Shown piece after piece: positions 52,741 through 63,561 of a stretch of 64,000 nucleotides of DNA. The stretch is taken from NCBI RefSeq assembly GCF_012910905.1, contig NZ_WTVN01000004.1, positions 62,001 through 126,000 on the forward strand. Reading direction: 5' to 3'. The translations under genes were made by a program, and so were the position numbers. Positions within the stretch are counted from its first letter, which is position 1, and each line of letters starts with the position of its first letter. The notes under the pieces are model-generated. The model saw nothing but the letters and a program-made list of their open reading frames with translations. It did not search any database and was not told the origin of the DNA. This DNA comes from Aromatoleum toluvorans (GTDB taxonomy: Bacteria > Pseudomonadota > Gammaproteobacteria > Burkholderiales > Rhodocyclaceae).

Positions 52741-54273
52741 TCAGTTCCGGCCGCTGCGGTCGACCCCCTCGGGTCTGTCGACCCCTTCCGGCCGCTCAAT
52801 TCTTTCCGGTCTCTCGATTCTCTCCGGCCTTTCCACCCGTTCCGGTTTTTCTACCCGTTCCGGGCGTTCGATCCGCTCGGGACGCCCGCTTCTGTCCAGC
52901 GTTTCGTCGCGCTCACGGCGCCCGCTGCGATCGTCTGCAGTCCCCTTATCCACGCGCTCGCGTTCACCCGACGTGGACATCCCCTTCTCGATGCGATCGC
53001 GACTGCCCTCGTTTTCCGTTTCCGTGCGCCCGTCATCGCCCGAGCGCCCCTTGCCGGATCGATCGCGATCGTCCGCGCTGTCGTCATCGCCCTTGCCGGA
53101 ACCCGATTTCGTGCCGACCTCGCCGCGTCGTCCGCTCCGCTCCGAGGCCCCCTCGCGCACGAATTCGATCCGCATTGCCTTCACTTCCCGCGCGTCGCTG
53201 AATATGCCATGAACCCGGACGCGCCGGTCGGTGGTAAGCGTCCCCGCATCCCCGCCCGCAAAGGTCGTGGCTTGGCCGAGTTCCACCGAGAACGCGCCTA
53301 TCATAACGCGGTTATCCAGATGATCAAGCACCAGGCCCTCGACGATCGCATTGCGTACGCGGCCCGCGAACGGGATGAGGGGGTCCTTCCGCGCCTGCGT
53401 CACCTGCAGGGCATTCCCCGTCCAGGTTCCGCGCACCAGCAGTTCGCGGCCTTCGGCGGGGGGCTGGCCCGCGAGTGGCAGGCCCTGCAGCGAATTGGTG
53501 CGTTCGATTGCGCCGATCGCGCTCGCTTCACGCAGTTGCGGCGCCCGTTCGATGCGCGTTGCCACGACCGTGCCGTCCGCGGCGCGCAGGCCGCTGACCC
53601 GCACCGGTTCGCCGAGCCGCAGGCCCGGATCGACCTTGGCATCCGGTGCGATGCGTACCGCCTGACCCATCACGCGCAGCGGCGACGACGCATCCGGCAG
53701 TGCGGTGAGCGGTCCCTCGTAAGCATTGAGGATGGTGATGTTGCGCGCCTCGAGCCCGCGGCTGGACACGCCGGCCTCGACTGCGACGACCTGGCCGACC
53801 GCAAGTCGCGCCGTTGCGCTGCCGATGCCGTTTTCCGTCACCGGCACGGCGGCTTCGTAATGCACTTCGACGCCATTCACGCAGATCGACGCGAAGCCCG
53901 TGATCGTACCGACGATCCCGGTGCCGCCGAAGCCGCCTTCGCTGGCCGGGGCGCCCGTGCCGCCGACGCCGCTGCGCGCGACATTGCCGGTCCCGCCGAA
54001 ACCGCCTTCATTCGCGGCAGCCGGCGCTCCGGTCCCGCCGAAGCCGCCTTCGTTCGCGACAGCCGGTGCTCCGGTCCCGCCGAATCCCCCGTCGTTCGCG
54101 GCGGACGGTGCGCCGGTTCCACCAATTCCGCCTTCGCGCGCGGGCGCGCCGCTGCCGCCGATGCCGCCCGGGTAGACACAGGCCTGGGTGGCTGCTTGTG
54201 CGCCGGTCGCGGCACAGGCCGATAGTACGAGCGTCGCGAGAAGTTTTCGGGCAAAACGCACAAGAGGAGTCAC
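52741..54273 (-). CDS. DUF5666-domain lipoprotein with glycine-rich and RPERxE repeats
   Basis: A 510-residue exported protein. The N-terminus has a lipobox-like LSAC (Cys20), suggesting lipid anchoring. Residues 36-119 carry seven GG-[IFS/V]-GG-[ST]-G segments spaced 11-14 residues apart, often followed by AP. Residues 122-370 match the DUF5666 type of beta-rich domain (FASICVNGVEVHYEAAV, VRVHGIFSDAREVKAMRIEF). A charged stretch follows, and the C-terminus (464-505) is seven tandem hexapeptides [RK]PE[RG][VI][ED]. The next gene upstream overlaps by four bases. Function is unknown; the design suggests a surface-anchored scaffold. Confidence 0.75.
   Translation of the reverse strand: MTPLVRFARKLLATLVLSACAATGAQAATQACVYPGGIGGSGAPAREGGIGGTGAPSAANDGGFGGTGAPAVANEGGFGGTGAPAAANEGGFGGTGNVARSGVGGTGAPASEGGFGGTGIVGTITGFASICVNGVEVHYEAAVPVTENGIGSATARLAVGQVVAVEAGVSSRGLEARNITILNAYEGPLTALPDASSPLRVMGQAVRIAPDAKVDPGLRLGEPVRVSGLRAADGTVVATRIERAPQLREASAIGAIERTNSLQGLPLAGQPPAEGRELLVRGTWTGNALQVTQARKDPLIPFAGRVRNAIVEGLVLDHLDNRVMIGAFSVELGQATTFAGGDAGTLTTDRRVRVHGIFSDAREVKAMRIEFVREGASERSGRRGEVGTKSGSGKGDDDSADDRDRSGKGRSGDDGRTETENEGSRDRIEKGMSTSGERERVDKGTADDRSGRRERDETLDRSGRPERIERPERVEKPERVERPERIERPERIERPEGVDRPEGVDRSGRN
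52759..52884 (-). repeat. Seven 18-bp tandem units encoding [RK]PE[RG][VI][ED]
   Basis: In-frame tandem DNA repeats at the 3' end of the DUF5666 gene. Units vary at third positions and in Ile/Val or Arg/Gly codons, so they look selectively maintained at the protein level and not freshly amplified. Confidence 0.8.
53917..54168 (-). repeat. Seven degenerate units encoding GGxGGTGAP-like motifs
   Basis: Coding repeats of about 36-42 bp near the 5' end of the DUF5666 gene. They yield glycine-rich segments spaced by short AAN/ARE/EG linkers directly after the lipobox. Confidence 0.75.
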
Positions 54274-55127
54274 GATTCTGTCTTCCCGGAGTCGGACGCC
54301 TCGGGCGGCGGCGCACTTTCTTCAGTATAGAAGTAAAGACCGATTGTCATGCGTTGGCGTGGAGTGCTCGTCGATGCGTCGCCGGCCTCGAGTTCGGAGG
54401 CGAGTGCGTTGAATGCGATCAGTGCCTGCATGCCGTCGGCCGCGACAGCCTCGCGCAACCGCTCGATGCTGGCGGGCGACAGTGCATCGTAGTGCACGCT
54501 GCGCTCGAAGAATGCGGGCCCGTCGGCGGTCAGGTTATGGACTGCCGCGCATGCGTGGTCGTGTACGTTGTGGCCGAAATACGCGGCTTTCTCGTCGAAG
54601 CCCTTCTGGGGCACGAACGCCGACGTCTCCAGATGTACGCGGTCGAGCTCGTCGATGCGCGCGATACCGAGCCGCTGCCACTCGTCGAGCACGACGCGGG
54701 CGCGGATGTCTTTGCTGACGTGGGCAACGAGTGCGTCGAAGGAGCGTTCTCCGCCGACGCTGGCGAGGCGGGCAAGTGGGGCGGCCGTACCGGGCTGGAC
54801 GCAGAACGGTGGCTTGCTCAACCACGTGCTGACGAGGTGGGCGCCCAGCGAGACCGCTTCGGGCAGTTCCTCGCTCGGGTCTTGCGGGGCATCGCGCAGA
54901 CGCCGGACGTCCTTGCGGTGGACGCCGGTGATGAGGCTGATGCGGCTGTCACTCGGGGATTTGTCGTCGAGGCGGAATTCCTTGTCCGCGACCTCTACGA
55001 AGATGCCCTTGAGCATGTCCGCGAAAAAGGTGTAAGTGATCCCTTTTCGCAGCATCAGCCGCACCAGCGGCTGCATCACGTGCCGAAGCGCGTGAAGCAG
55101 GGTGGCTGGGGGGGAAGGGGGCGGCAT
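54270..55127 (-). CDS. DUF6502-family protein
   Basis: A 285-residue cytosolic protein resembling the DUF6502 family. The N-terminal half has a winged-helix-like pattern (HVMQPLVRLMLRKGITYTFF, then SRISLITGVHRKDVRRLRDA), including a possible DNA-reading helix, so a regulatory role is possible but unproven. The C-terminal half is helical, ending in FYTEESAPPPEA. It is directly upstream of the DUF5666 gene with a four-base overlap, which implies joint expression and function. Confidence 0.75.
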   Translation of the reverse strand: MPPPSPPATLLHALRHVMQPLVRLMLRKGITYTFFADMLKGIFVEVADKEFRLDDKSPSDSRISLITGVHRKDVRRLRDAPQDPSEELPEAVSLGAHLVSTWLSKPPFCVQPGTAAPLARLASVGGERSFDALVAHVSKDIRARVVLDEWQRLGIARIDELDRVHLETSAFVPQKGFDEKAAYFGHNVHDHACAAVHNLTADGPAFFERSVHYDALSPASIERLREAVAADGMQALIAFNALASELEAGDASTSTPRQRMTIGLYFYTEESAPPPEASDSGKTES

Positions 55128-55211
55128 GGATGGATTACGGAGCGATCGTGCTGGCTAGTCTATCGCTCCGTGGGAAAAAATTCCATGCGCCCGCTCCGGA
55201 TGGGCGAGCGA

Positions 55212-56048
55212 TCAGCCGCGCCCGCCGCGCCCGCTCGAGTCGATGCGCTCGGGACGCTCGACACGTTCAGGACGGTCGGCACGTTCAAGACGCTCGACAC
55301 GCTCCACGCGTTCGACACGCTCGGGGCGGTCGGCCCGCTCGACGCGCTCGGCACGCTCGATGCGCTCGACCCGCTCAGGGCGAGCTTCCCTGCCCTGGCG
55401 ATCGATACGGTCTCGCGTTTCGACGCGCTCGCGGTTGCGCACGATCTCGCCAGCGTCGTTGCGGCGGATTTCGGTGCGGGTCTCGACGACCGTGCCATCG
55501 ACGATTTCCCTGCTGCGGGTGCGCTCGCGCAAGACCACGCCGTCGGCATTGGTGCGAGTGTCGGTGCGGCTCTGCTCGAGGAGCTGCCCGTCGGCACTGA
55601 AGGTCTGTTCCATCACACGCGCGCGTGCGGGTGCTGCGCCGGTCGCGCTCAGGGTGCGGGTACGGGTCACGGTCGTCGTGCCGTCAGGGTTGGTCACCGT
55701 TGTAACGGTCTGGACGGGGTTGGCGCCGTTCGGCTGGTCGTCGTCGACAGTGCCGTCGCCGCGCAGTTTCACGCCATTGACGATGTCGTCGTCTGCGGCG
55801 TCCGCTACGCCGGGCTGGTCGTCATCGACGGTGCCATCGCCGCGCAGTTTCACGCCATTGACGATGTCGTCATCGATGGCGGCGCCCACCGCACCGGGCT
55901 GATCGTCATCGACGGTGCCGTCGCCACGCACCTTGACTCCGTTGGCGTTGAAATCGTCCGCGCCGGCAGCAACGACGTTTGTGCCAAGGGCAGCCAGCAA
56001 TACGGTGGCAGCACAAAGGGGCACGCTGATCCACGGAAATTTTTTCAT
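55212..56048 (-). CDS. Exported repeat protein with NGVKxRGDGTVDDDQP and RPERVE repeats
   Basis: A 278-residue protein with a signal peptide (WISVPLCAATVLLAALGTNVVAAG). Residues 36-106 hold three copies of NGVK[VL]RGDGTVDDDQP, 27-28 residues apart and acidic (possible cation-binding). Residues 115-200 are a Thr/Arg-rich strand region (VTTVTNPDGTTTVTRTRTL). Residues 205-270 are an Arg/Glu-rich tail with repeated RPERVE and ERAER units, close to the tail of the DUF5666 lipoprotein. It ends 84 bp upstream of the DUF6502 start. No family name is known to me. A surface or matrix role is inferred from the layout. Confidence 0.65.
   Translation of the reverse strand: MKKFPWISVPLCAATVLLAALGTNVVAAGADDFNANGVKVRGDGTVDDDQPGAVGAAIDDDIVNGVKLRGDGTVDDDQPGVADAADDDIVNGVKLRGDGTVDDDQPNGANPVQTVTTVTNPDGTTTVTRTRTLSATGAAPARARVMEQTFSADGQLLEQSRTDTRTNADGVVLRERTRSREIVDGTVVETRTEIRRNDAGEIVRNRERVETRDRIDRQGREARPERVERIERAERVERADRPERVERVERVERLERADRPERVERPERIDSSGRGGRG
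55236..55436 (-). repeat. Arg/Glu-rich tail repeats (ERxER/RPERVE)
   Basis: In-frame coding repeats of 6-residue type, less regular than the seven units at 52759. Together the two loci encode the same short motif in two neighbouring exported proteins. Confidence 0.75.
55731..55943 (-). repeat. Three ~84-bp repeats encoding NGVKxRGDGTVDDDQP
   Basis: The second and third copies are nearly identical at DNA level (GCGCAGTTTCACGCCATTGA recurs on the plus strand), while the first is diverged. This suggests a more recent duplication of one unit. Confidence 0.8.
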
Positions 56049-56237
56049 TGCTTCCTCCTAACTCTGTCGGACGTGGGAAAATTTCCCGCGTAACCGAAGC
56101 TTAGATAGGGGGGTGCCTTGCGTCAAGGTGGATTTCAGGCGAGCTTGTATCAGGATGTGTAGCGAATTGCAGCCGTAAACGGCGGAGGCCCGGCCGGTTT
56201 CCCGGGCCGGGCCTCCGCGCACGTCAGCGCGCGCCGA

Positions 56238-57770
56238 TCAGGCGGTCGCGAGCGGGATCTTGCCGATCTTCACCTGCCATTCCTTCGGGCCGGTGTTGTG
56301 CACGCTGGTGCCGTTCGAATCGACCGCGACGGTCACGGGCATGTCCTGCACGTCGAACTCGTAGATCGCTTCCATGCCGAGATCGGCGAAGCCGACGACC
56401 TTTGCCGTCTTGATCGCCTTGGCGACGAGGTAGGCCGCGCCGCCGACAGCCATCAGGTAGGCCGACTTGTTGTCGCGGATCGCGTCGATCGCGGCGGGGC
56501 CGCGCTCGGCCTTGCCGACCATCGAGATCAGGCCGGTCTGCTCGAGCATCATGCGCGTGAACTTGTCCATGCGCGTCGCGGTGGTCGGGCCGGCGGGGCC
56601 GACGACTTCGTCGCGCACCGGGTCTACCGGGCCGACGTAGTAGATCACGCGGTTGGTGAAATCGACCGGCAGCTTCTCGCCCTTCGCCAGCATGTCCTGG
56701 ATGCGCTTGTGCGCGGCGTCGCGACCGGTGAGCATCTTGCCGTTCAGCAGCAGCACCTGGCCCGGCTTCCACGACGCGACTTCTTCCTTCGTCAGGGTGT
56801 CGAGATTCACGCGCGTGGCGACCTTGGTGTCGGCCTGCCAGGTGACGTCCGGCCAGTCTTCCAGCTTCGGCGCTTCCAGCTTCGCCGGGCCGGAGCCGTC
56901 GAGTTCGAAGTGCACGTGGCGGGTCGCGGCACAGTTGGGGATCATCGCCACCGGCAGGCTCGCCGCGTGCGTCGGATAGTCGAGGATCTTGACGTCGAGC
57001 ACGGTCGTCAGGCCGCCGAGGCCCTGTGCGCCGATACCCAGCGCGTTGACCTTTTCGAAGAGCTCGAGGCGCAGTTCCTCGGCACGCGTGAGCGTCGCGC
57101 CGGAAGCGGCCTTTTCCTTCAGCTCATGGATGTCGACCGGCGCCATCAGCGATTCCTTCGCGAGCAGCATCGCCTTCTCCGGCGTGCCGCCGATGCCGAT
57201 GCCGAGGATGCCCGGCGGACACCAGCCGGCGCCCATCGTCGGGACGGTCTTCAGCACCCAATCGACGATCGAGTCGGACGGATTCAGCGCGTAGAACTTG
57301 GTCTTGTTCTCCGAGCCGCCGCCCTTGGCCGCGCAGATCACTTCGACGTGGTCGCCCGGGACGATCTCGTAATGCACGACCGCCGGGGTGTTGTCCTTGC
57401 TGTTCTGGCGCTTGCCCGCCGGATCGAGCAGAACCGAGGCGCGCAGCTTGTTGTCGACGTTGGTGTATGCGCGGCGCACGCCCTCGTTGACCATCTCCTG
57501 GACGCTCATCTTCGAGTCCCAGCGGACGTTCATGCCGACCTTGAGGAAGACCACGGCGATGCCGGTGTCCTGACAGATGGGGCGGTGGCCTTCGGCGCAC
57601 ATGCGCGAGTTGGTCAGGATCTGCGCGATGGCGTCCTTCGCGGCGGGGCTTTCCTCACGCTTCCAGGCCTCGCCGAGAGCCTTGATGTAGTCGAGCGGGT
57701 GGTAGTAGCTGATGTACTGGAAGGCATCCGCGACGGACTGGATCAGGTCTTCTTCGCGAATCACGGTCAT
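56238..57770 (-). CDS. fumA: Fumarate hydratase, class I (4Fe-4S)
   Basis: A 510-residue iron-sulfur fumarase of the single-chain class I type. Conserved cysteines that could hold the 4Fe-4S cluster are in RPICQDTGIAVV, AGWCPPGILGIGIGG and IPNCAATRHVHFELDG. The C-terminal beta domain begins near residue 330 (GQVLLLNGKMLTGRDAAHKR; YYVGPVDPVRDEVVGPAGPTTATRMD). It interconverts fumarate and malate, consuming fumarate from the FAH step. It is divergent from acs with a 247-bp gap. Confidence 0.93.
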   Translation of the reverse strand: MTVIREEDLIQSVADAFQYISYYHPLDYIKALGEAWKREESPAAKDAIAQILTNSRMCAEGHRPICQDTGIAVVFLKVGMNVRWDSKMSVQEMVNEGVRRAYTNVDNKLRASVLLDPAGKRQNSKDNTPAVVHYEIVPGDHVEVICAAKGGGSENKTKFYALNPSDSIVDWVLKTVPTMGAGWCPPGILGIGIGGTPEKAMLLAKESLMAPVDIHELKEKAASGATLTRAEELRLELFEKVNALGIGAQGLGGLTTVLDVKILDYPTHAASLPVAMIPNCAATRHVHFELDGSGPAKLEAPKLEDWPDVTWQADTKVATRVNLDTLTKEEVASWKPGQVLLLNGKMLTGRDAAHKRIQDMLAKGEKLPVDFTNRVIYYVGPVDPVRDEVVGPAGPTTATRMDKFTRMMLEQTGLISMVGKAERGPAAIDAIRDNKSAYLMAVGGAAYLVAKAIKTAKVVGFADLGMEAIYEFDVQDMPVTVAVDSNGTSVHNTGPKEWQVKIGKIPLATA

Positions 57771-58017
57771 GGCGCATCTCCTGGTAAGGCCGGGTCACTC
57801 GGTAGGGGCGCAATTCTAACAGCCCCGGGGCGACGACGTCCCGCGGGAAGGGTAACGTTCGGCTGCAGAGGGGTGTAAGTCCTGTGTAAGATATAAAGCC
57901 TTAAATGCCGAACAGATCGCGAAGGCAGCATCTTCAGCGAACGACTAACAAGACCGGCTCGACCGGTCGGCCCTGCAGGGCGCTTCAATTACTTTGAATA
58001 GTTGAGGAGAGGTCAGT

Positions 58018-59991
<1,974 letters not shown>

Positions 59992-60084
59992 CCCTTTCAT
60001 GACGGGTGACCGGTCCGCCAGAGGCCGACCCCGGACAAGAACAAATTGAGGCAGGCCGGCGCGAGCCGGCAGTGGGAGGAGGAG

Positions 60085-60112
60085 AAGGCGCGCGCAAGCG
60101 CGCCTTTTTTTT
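60085..60112 (+). terminator. Intrinsic terminator of acs
   Basis: GGCGCGC (60087-60093) and GCGCGCC (60098-60104) form a perfect stem with a GCAA loop, followed by eight T residues. Confidence 0.92.
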
Positions 60113-60191
60113 CCCGAGGGCGGCCCGGGTCCGCGGGCCGCCCGCCGGGCATCGTTATACTTCGGGTAGCCATCGTCATCATGAGGAAGAC

Positions 60192-60392
60192 ATGATGCGC
60201 AGAGGTCTGGCCGGGCAGCGGCTCGTCGCAGCGTTCCTCGGGGGGGCGTTGCTGTTCAACTATCCCGTGCTGTCCTTGCTGGACAGGTCCGAACCCTTTT
60301 TCGGCATGCCCATGCTCTGGGTGTGCCTGTTTGCCGTGTGGGCGGCGCTGATCGCCGTGGTCGCGTGGATCGCGGAGCGAGGGGCGCGTTGA
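60192..60392 (+). CDS. Small two-helix membrane protein
   Basis: A 66-residue protein with two hydrophobic helices (LVAAFLGGALLFNYPVLSLL and MLWVCLFAVWAALIAVVAWI) joined by a short DRSEPFFG loop. Such short proteins often precede sodium:solute symporters (DUF3311/DUF4212-like partners), and here it lies 10 bp before the symporter-kinase gene. It probably supports the transporter domain. GAGGAAGAC precedes the ATG. Confidence 0.75.
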   Translation: MMRRGLAGQRLVAAFLGGALLFNYPVLSLLDRSEPFFGMPMLWVCLFAVWAALIAVVAWIAERGAR

Positions 60393-60402
60393 GGAGCCAC
60401 GG

Positions 60403-63162
60403 ATGCTCACGGGCACGGTCGTAGTCGCGGCGTCGTTCGCCTACCTGATGTTGCTGTTCGCGGTGGCGTGGTACGGCGACCGGCGGGCGGAGCAGGGGCG
60501 TTCGATCATCGCGAATCCATGGACCTATGCGATGTCGCTCGCCGTGTATTGCACGGCGTGGACCTATTTCGGCAGCGTCGGGCGTGCGGCCTCGGGCGGA
60601 GTGTGGTTCCTGCCCATCTATCTCGGTCCGACGCTGGCGATGAGTTTGTCGTGGATCGTGATGCTGAAGATGATCCGCATCTCGCGCACGTACCGCATCA
60701 CCTCGATCGCCGACTTCATTGCCAGCCGTTACGGCAAGAGTCATCTGCTGGGCGGACTGGTGACGATCATCGCCGTGGTCGGCATGGTTCCCTACATCGC
60801 GCTGCAGCTGAAGGCGATTTCCAGCGGCTACTCGGTGCTCACCGGCAGCGACGACAGCGGCGTCTTCCCCTTCGCCACGGCGAGCTGGTTCAATGATGGC
60901 ACGCTCTATGTCGCGCTGACGCTGGCCGTGTTCACGGTGCTGTTCGGCGCGCGCCACCTCGACGCCGCGGAACGTCATGAAGGCATGGTCGCGGCGATCG
61001 CGTTCGAGTCGGTGGTCAAGCTGCTGGCCTTCCTGGTCGTCGGCGGCTTCGTCACCTGGAGCGTGTACGAAGGATTCGGGGACATCTTCGCGCGCGCCTT
61101 CGCGAATCCCGACCTCGCCGCGCTGCTGAGCCTGCAGACGGCGAGTACGGCCGGCTACGGGGGCTGGTTCGCGATGACGCTGCTGGCGCTGCTGTCGGTG
61201 ATCTTTCTCCCGCGCCAGTTCCAGGTGACGGTCGTCGAAAACGTGAACGAGCAGCATCTGCGCCGCGCGACCTGGCTCTTCCCGGCCTACCTGCTGCTGA
61301 TCAACATCTTCGTGCTGCCGATTGCGCTCGGCGGCCTGCTGTATTTCGGGCGGGGTACGGTCGACCCCGACACCTTCGTCCTGTCACTGCCGCTCGCGCA
61401 CGGCGAGAAGGCGCTCGCGCTGCTGGCCTTCATCGGGGGGCTGTCGGCGGCAACGGGGATGGTCATCGTCGAGACGATCGCCGTGTCGACAATGGTCTGC
61501 AACGATCTCGTGATGCCGCTGCTGCTGAGTACGAAGCGCTTCAAACGCAACGTTCATCCCGACCTGACCGGCCTGCTGCTGGGCATCCGGCGCGGGGCGA
61601 TCGTCGTCGTGCTCCTGCTGGGCTATCTGTATTTTCGCCTTGCCGGCGAGGCATACGCGCTCGTGAGCATCGGACTGATCAGCTTCGCCGCGGTGGCGCA
61701 GTTTGCGCCGGCGATGCTGGGCGGGATGTACTGGCGCGGCGGCACGCGGGATGGCGCGTTCGCCGGCCTGTTGGCGGGCTTCGTGGTGTGGGCCTACACG
61801 CTGATGCTGCCCTCCGTGGCAAAGTCCGGCTGGCTCGACCGGGACTTTCTCGATCAGGGGCTGTTTGGCCTGGACTACCTGCGTCCGGAGCAGCTCTTCG
61901 GCCTGGCGGGGCTGGACAGCATCAGCCATGCCCTGTTCTGGAGCCTGACCGCGAACATCGCGTGCTACGTGCTGGTGTCGCTTGCACGCGTGCCGACGGG
62001 GCAGGAGGCCACGCAGGCGACGCTCTTCGTCGACGTCTTCAGCCGCGGCCAGGATGCCCCCGCGACCTTCTGGCGGGGCAGGGCGCAGGTTCAGGATTTG
62101 CAGCCGCTCGTGGCGCGCTTCCTGGGCGCCGAACGGGCACGGCGCATGTTCGAGGCCTACGCGCGCGAGCGCGGCGTCCGCAGCATCGAGGAGCTCAAGC
62201 CGGACGCCGGTCTGGTGCAGTTCGCCGAAACCCAGCTCGCCGGCGCGATCGGCAGCGCGTCCGCGCGCGTGATGGTGTCGTCGGTCGTGCAGGAGGAGCC
62301 GCTCGGGCTGGACGAGGTGATGGATATCCTCGACGAGGCCTCGCAGGTGCGCGCCTATTCGCACGAACTGGAGGAGAAGTCGCAGGCGCTGGAGGCTGCG
62401 ACCGCGGAGCTGCGCGCGGCGAACGAGCGCCTGACCGAACTCGACCGCCTCAAGGACGACTTCATGTCTTCGGTGACGCATGAGCTGCGCACGCCGCTGA
62501 CCTCGATCCGCGCGTTTTCCGAGATGCTGCTCGACGATCCGAAGATCGACCTCAAGGATCGCACGCGCTTCCTGACGATCATCGTATCCGAGACCGAGCG
62601 CCTGACGCGGCTGGTGAACCAGGTCCTGGACATGGCCAAGATCGAGTCGGGCCATGCCGAATGGCACAACACCGACATCGACATGCGCGAACTGGTCGGA
62701 CACGCGGCGGAGACCACCGATCAGCTTTTCCGTGATCGCGGGGCGGTGCTCGAGATCGACCTGCCGGACGCGGCGCCGCATCTGCGTGCGGATCGCGATC
62801 GCCTGCTGCAGGTGCTGCTCAACCTGCTCTCGAATGCGGCCAAGTTCGTGCCGGACGGGGCGGGCGTGGCGCGGGTGCGGCTGAGTGCCGAGACCGGGCA
62901 GCTCCGGGTCGACGTGACCGACAACGGTCCGGGCATTGCGCCCGAGCAGCTCGGCGTGATCTTCGAGAAATTCCGCCAGGGCGGCGACGAGCGGTCGCGC
63001 CCGCAGGGCACCGGACTGGGACTGCCGATCAGCCGCCAGATCGTCGAGCACTTCGGCGGGCGGCTGTGGGTGCAGTCACGCCCCGGCGAAGGCGCGACCT
63101 TCAGCTTCGTTCTGCCGCTGCCGCTCGAGAGTGAGCGGGGTGCGGGTCACGCAATGACTTAG
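60403..63162 (+). CDS. Sodium:solute symporter-histidine kinase fusion (CrbS-like)
   Basis: A 919-residue sensor. Residues 1 to about 530 form an SSS-family transporter domain with about 13 helices (WTYFGSVGRAASGGVWFLPI, YITSIADFIASRYGKS-like segments). A linker and coiled coil run to residue 680 (SHELEEKSQALEAATAELRA). HisKA with the phosphoryl-accepting His693 (SVTHELRTPLTSIRAF) follows, and an ATPase domain (LLNLLSNAAKF, DNGPGIAPEQLG, GTGLGLPISRQIVEHFGG). This architecture is that of CbrA/CrbS, which respond to acetate or other carbon sources. Proximity to acs supports the acetate role. The receiver gene follows. Confidence 0.88.
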   Translation: MLTGTVVVAASFAYLMLLFAVAWYGDRRAEQGRSIIANPWTYAMSLAVYCTAWTYFGSVGRAASGGVWFLPIYLGPTLAMSLSWIVMLKMIRISRTYRITSIADFIASRYGKSHLLGGLVTIIAVVGMVPYIALQLKAISSGYSVLTGSDDSGVFPFATASWFNDGTLYVALTLAVFTVLFGARHLDAAERHEGMVAAIAFESVVKLLAFLVVGGFVTWSVYEGFGDIFARAFANPDLAALLSLQTASTAGYGGWFAMTLLALLSVIFLPRQFQVTVVENVNEQHLRRATWLFPAYLLLINIFVLPIALGGLLYFGRGTVDPDTFVLSLPLAHGEKALALLAFIGGLSAATGMVIVETIAVSTMVCNDLVMPLLLSTKRFKRNVHPDLTGLLLGIRRGAIVVVLLLGYLYFRLAGEAYALVSIGLISFAAVAQFAPAMLGGMYWRGGTRDGAFAGLLAGFVVWAYTLMLPSVAKSGWLDRDFLDQGLFGLDYLRPEQLFGLAGLDSISHALFWSLTANIACYVLVSLARVPTGQEATQATLFVDVFSRGQDAPATFWRGRAQVQDLQPLVARFLGAERARRMFEAYARERGVRSIEELKPDAGLVQFAETQLAGAIGSASARVMVSSVVQEEPLGLDEVMDILDEASQVRAYSHELEEKSQALEAATAELRAANERLTELDRLKDDFMSSVTHELRTPLTSIRAFSEMLLDDPKIDLKDRTRFLTIIVSETERLTRLVNQVLDMAKIESGHAEWHNTDIDMRELVGHAAETTDQLFRDRGAVLEIDLPDAAPHLRADRDRLLQVLLNLLSNAAKFVPDGAGVARVRLSAETGQLRVDVTDNGPGIAPEQLGVIFEKFRQGGDERSRPQGTGLGLPISRQIVEHFGGRLWVQSRPGEGATFSFVLPLPLESERGAGHAMT

Positions 63163-63186
63163 AATAGAAGAAGGAAAGGGGAGAGC

Positions 63187-63558
63187 ATGGCCAAAAAAAT
63201 ACTGATTGCCGACGACGAACAGAACATTGTCATTTCACTCGAATTCCTCATGAAGCGCGAGGGCTACGAGGTGAGTATCGCCAACGACGGGGACGAGGCG
63301 GCGCGGCGCATTCGCGCCGAGAAGCCGGATCTGGTTCTCCTCGACGTGATGATGCCGAAGAAGAGCGGCTTCGAGGTTTGCCAGGAGGTGAAATCCGATC
63401 CCGAACTGCAGTCGGTTCGGATCCTGATGCTCACGGCGAAGGGGCGCGACACCGAGGTCGCGAAGGGGCTGGCGCTCGGGGCGGACGCCTACATGACCAA
63501 GCCGTTCTCGACGAAGGAGCTGGTGGAGCGCGTACGCAGCCTGCTTGCGGAGCGTTGA
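63187..63558 (+). CDS. Single-domain response regulator
   Basis: A 123-residue CheY-like receiver with no output domain. Asp53 is the phosphorylation site (VLLDVMMPKKSG), with acidic ADDEQ at the N-terminus and Lys in YMTKPFS. It lies 24 bp after the sensor gene and is its likely partner. With no DNA-binding domain it must act through protein contacts or a phosphorelay. Known CrbR partners are LuxR-type, so this pairing differs. Confidence 0.9.
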   Translation: MAKKILIADDEQNIVISLEFLMKREGYEVSIANDGDEAARRIRAEKPDLVLLDVMMPKKSGFEVCQEVKSDPELQSVRILMLTAKGRDTEVAKGLALGADAYMTKPFSTKELVERVRSLLAER

Positions 63559-63561
63559 GTG

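Noticed and set aside
52759-55436. CRISPR-like appearance of the short repeated DNA at the repeat proteins
   Set aside because: The units are contiguous, in frame, without unique spacers and vary mainly at synonymous sites, so they are protein-coding repeats.
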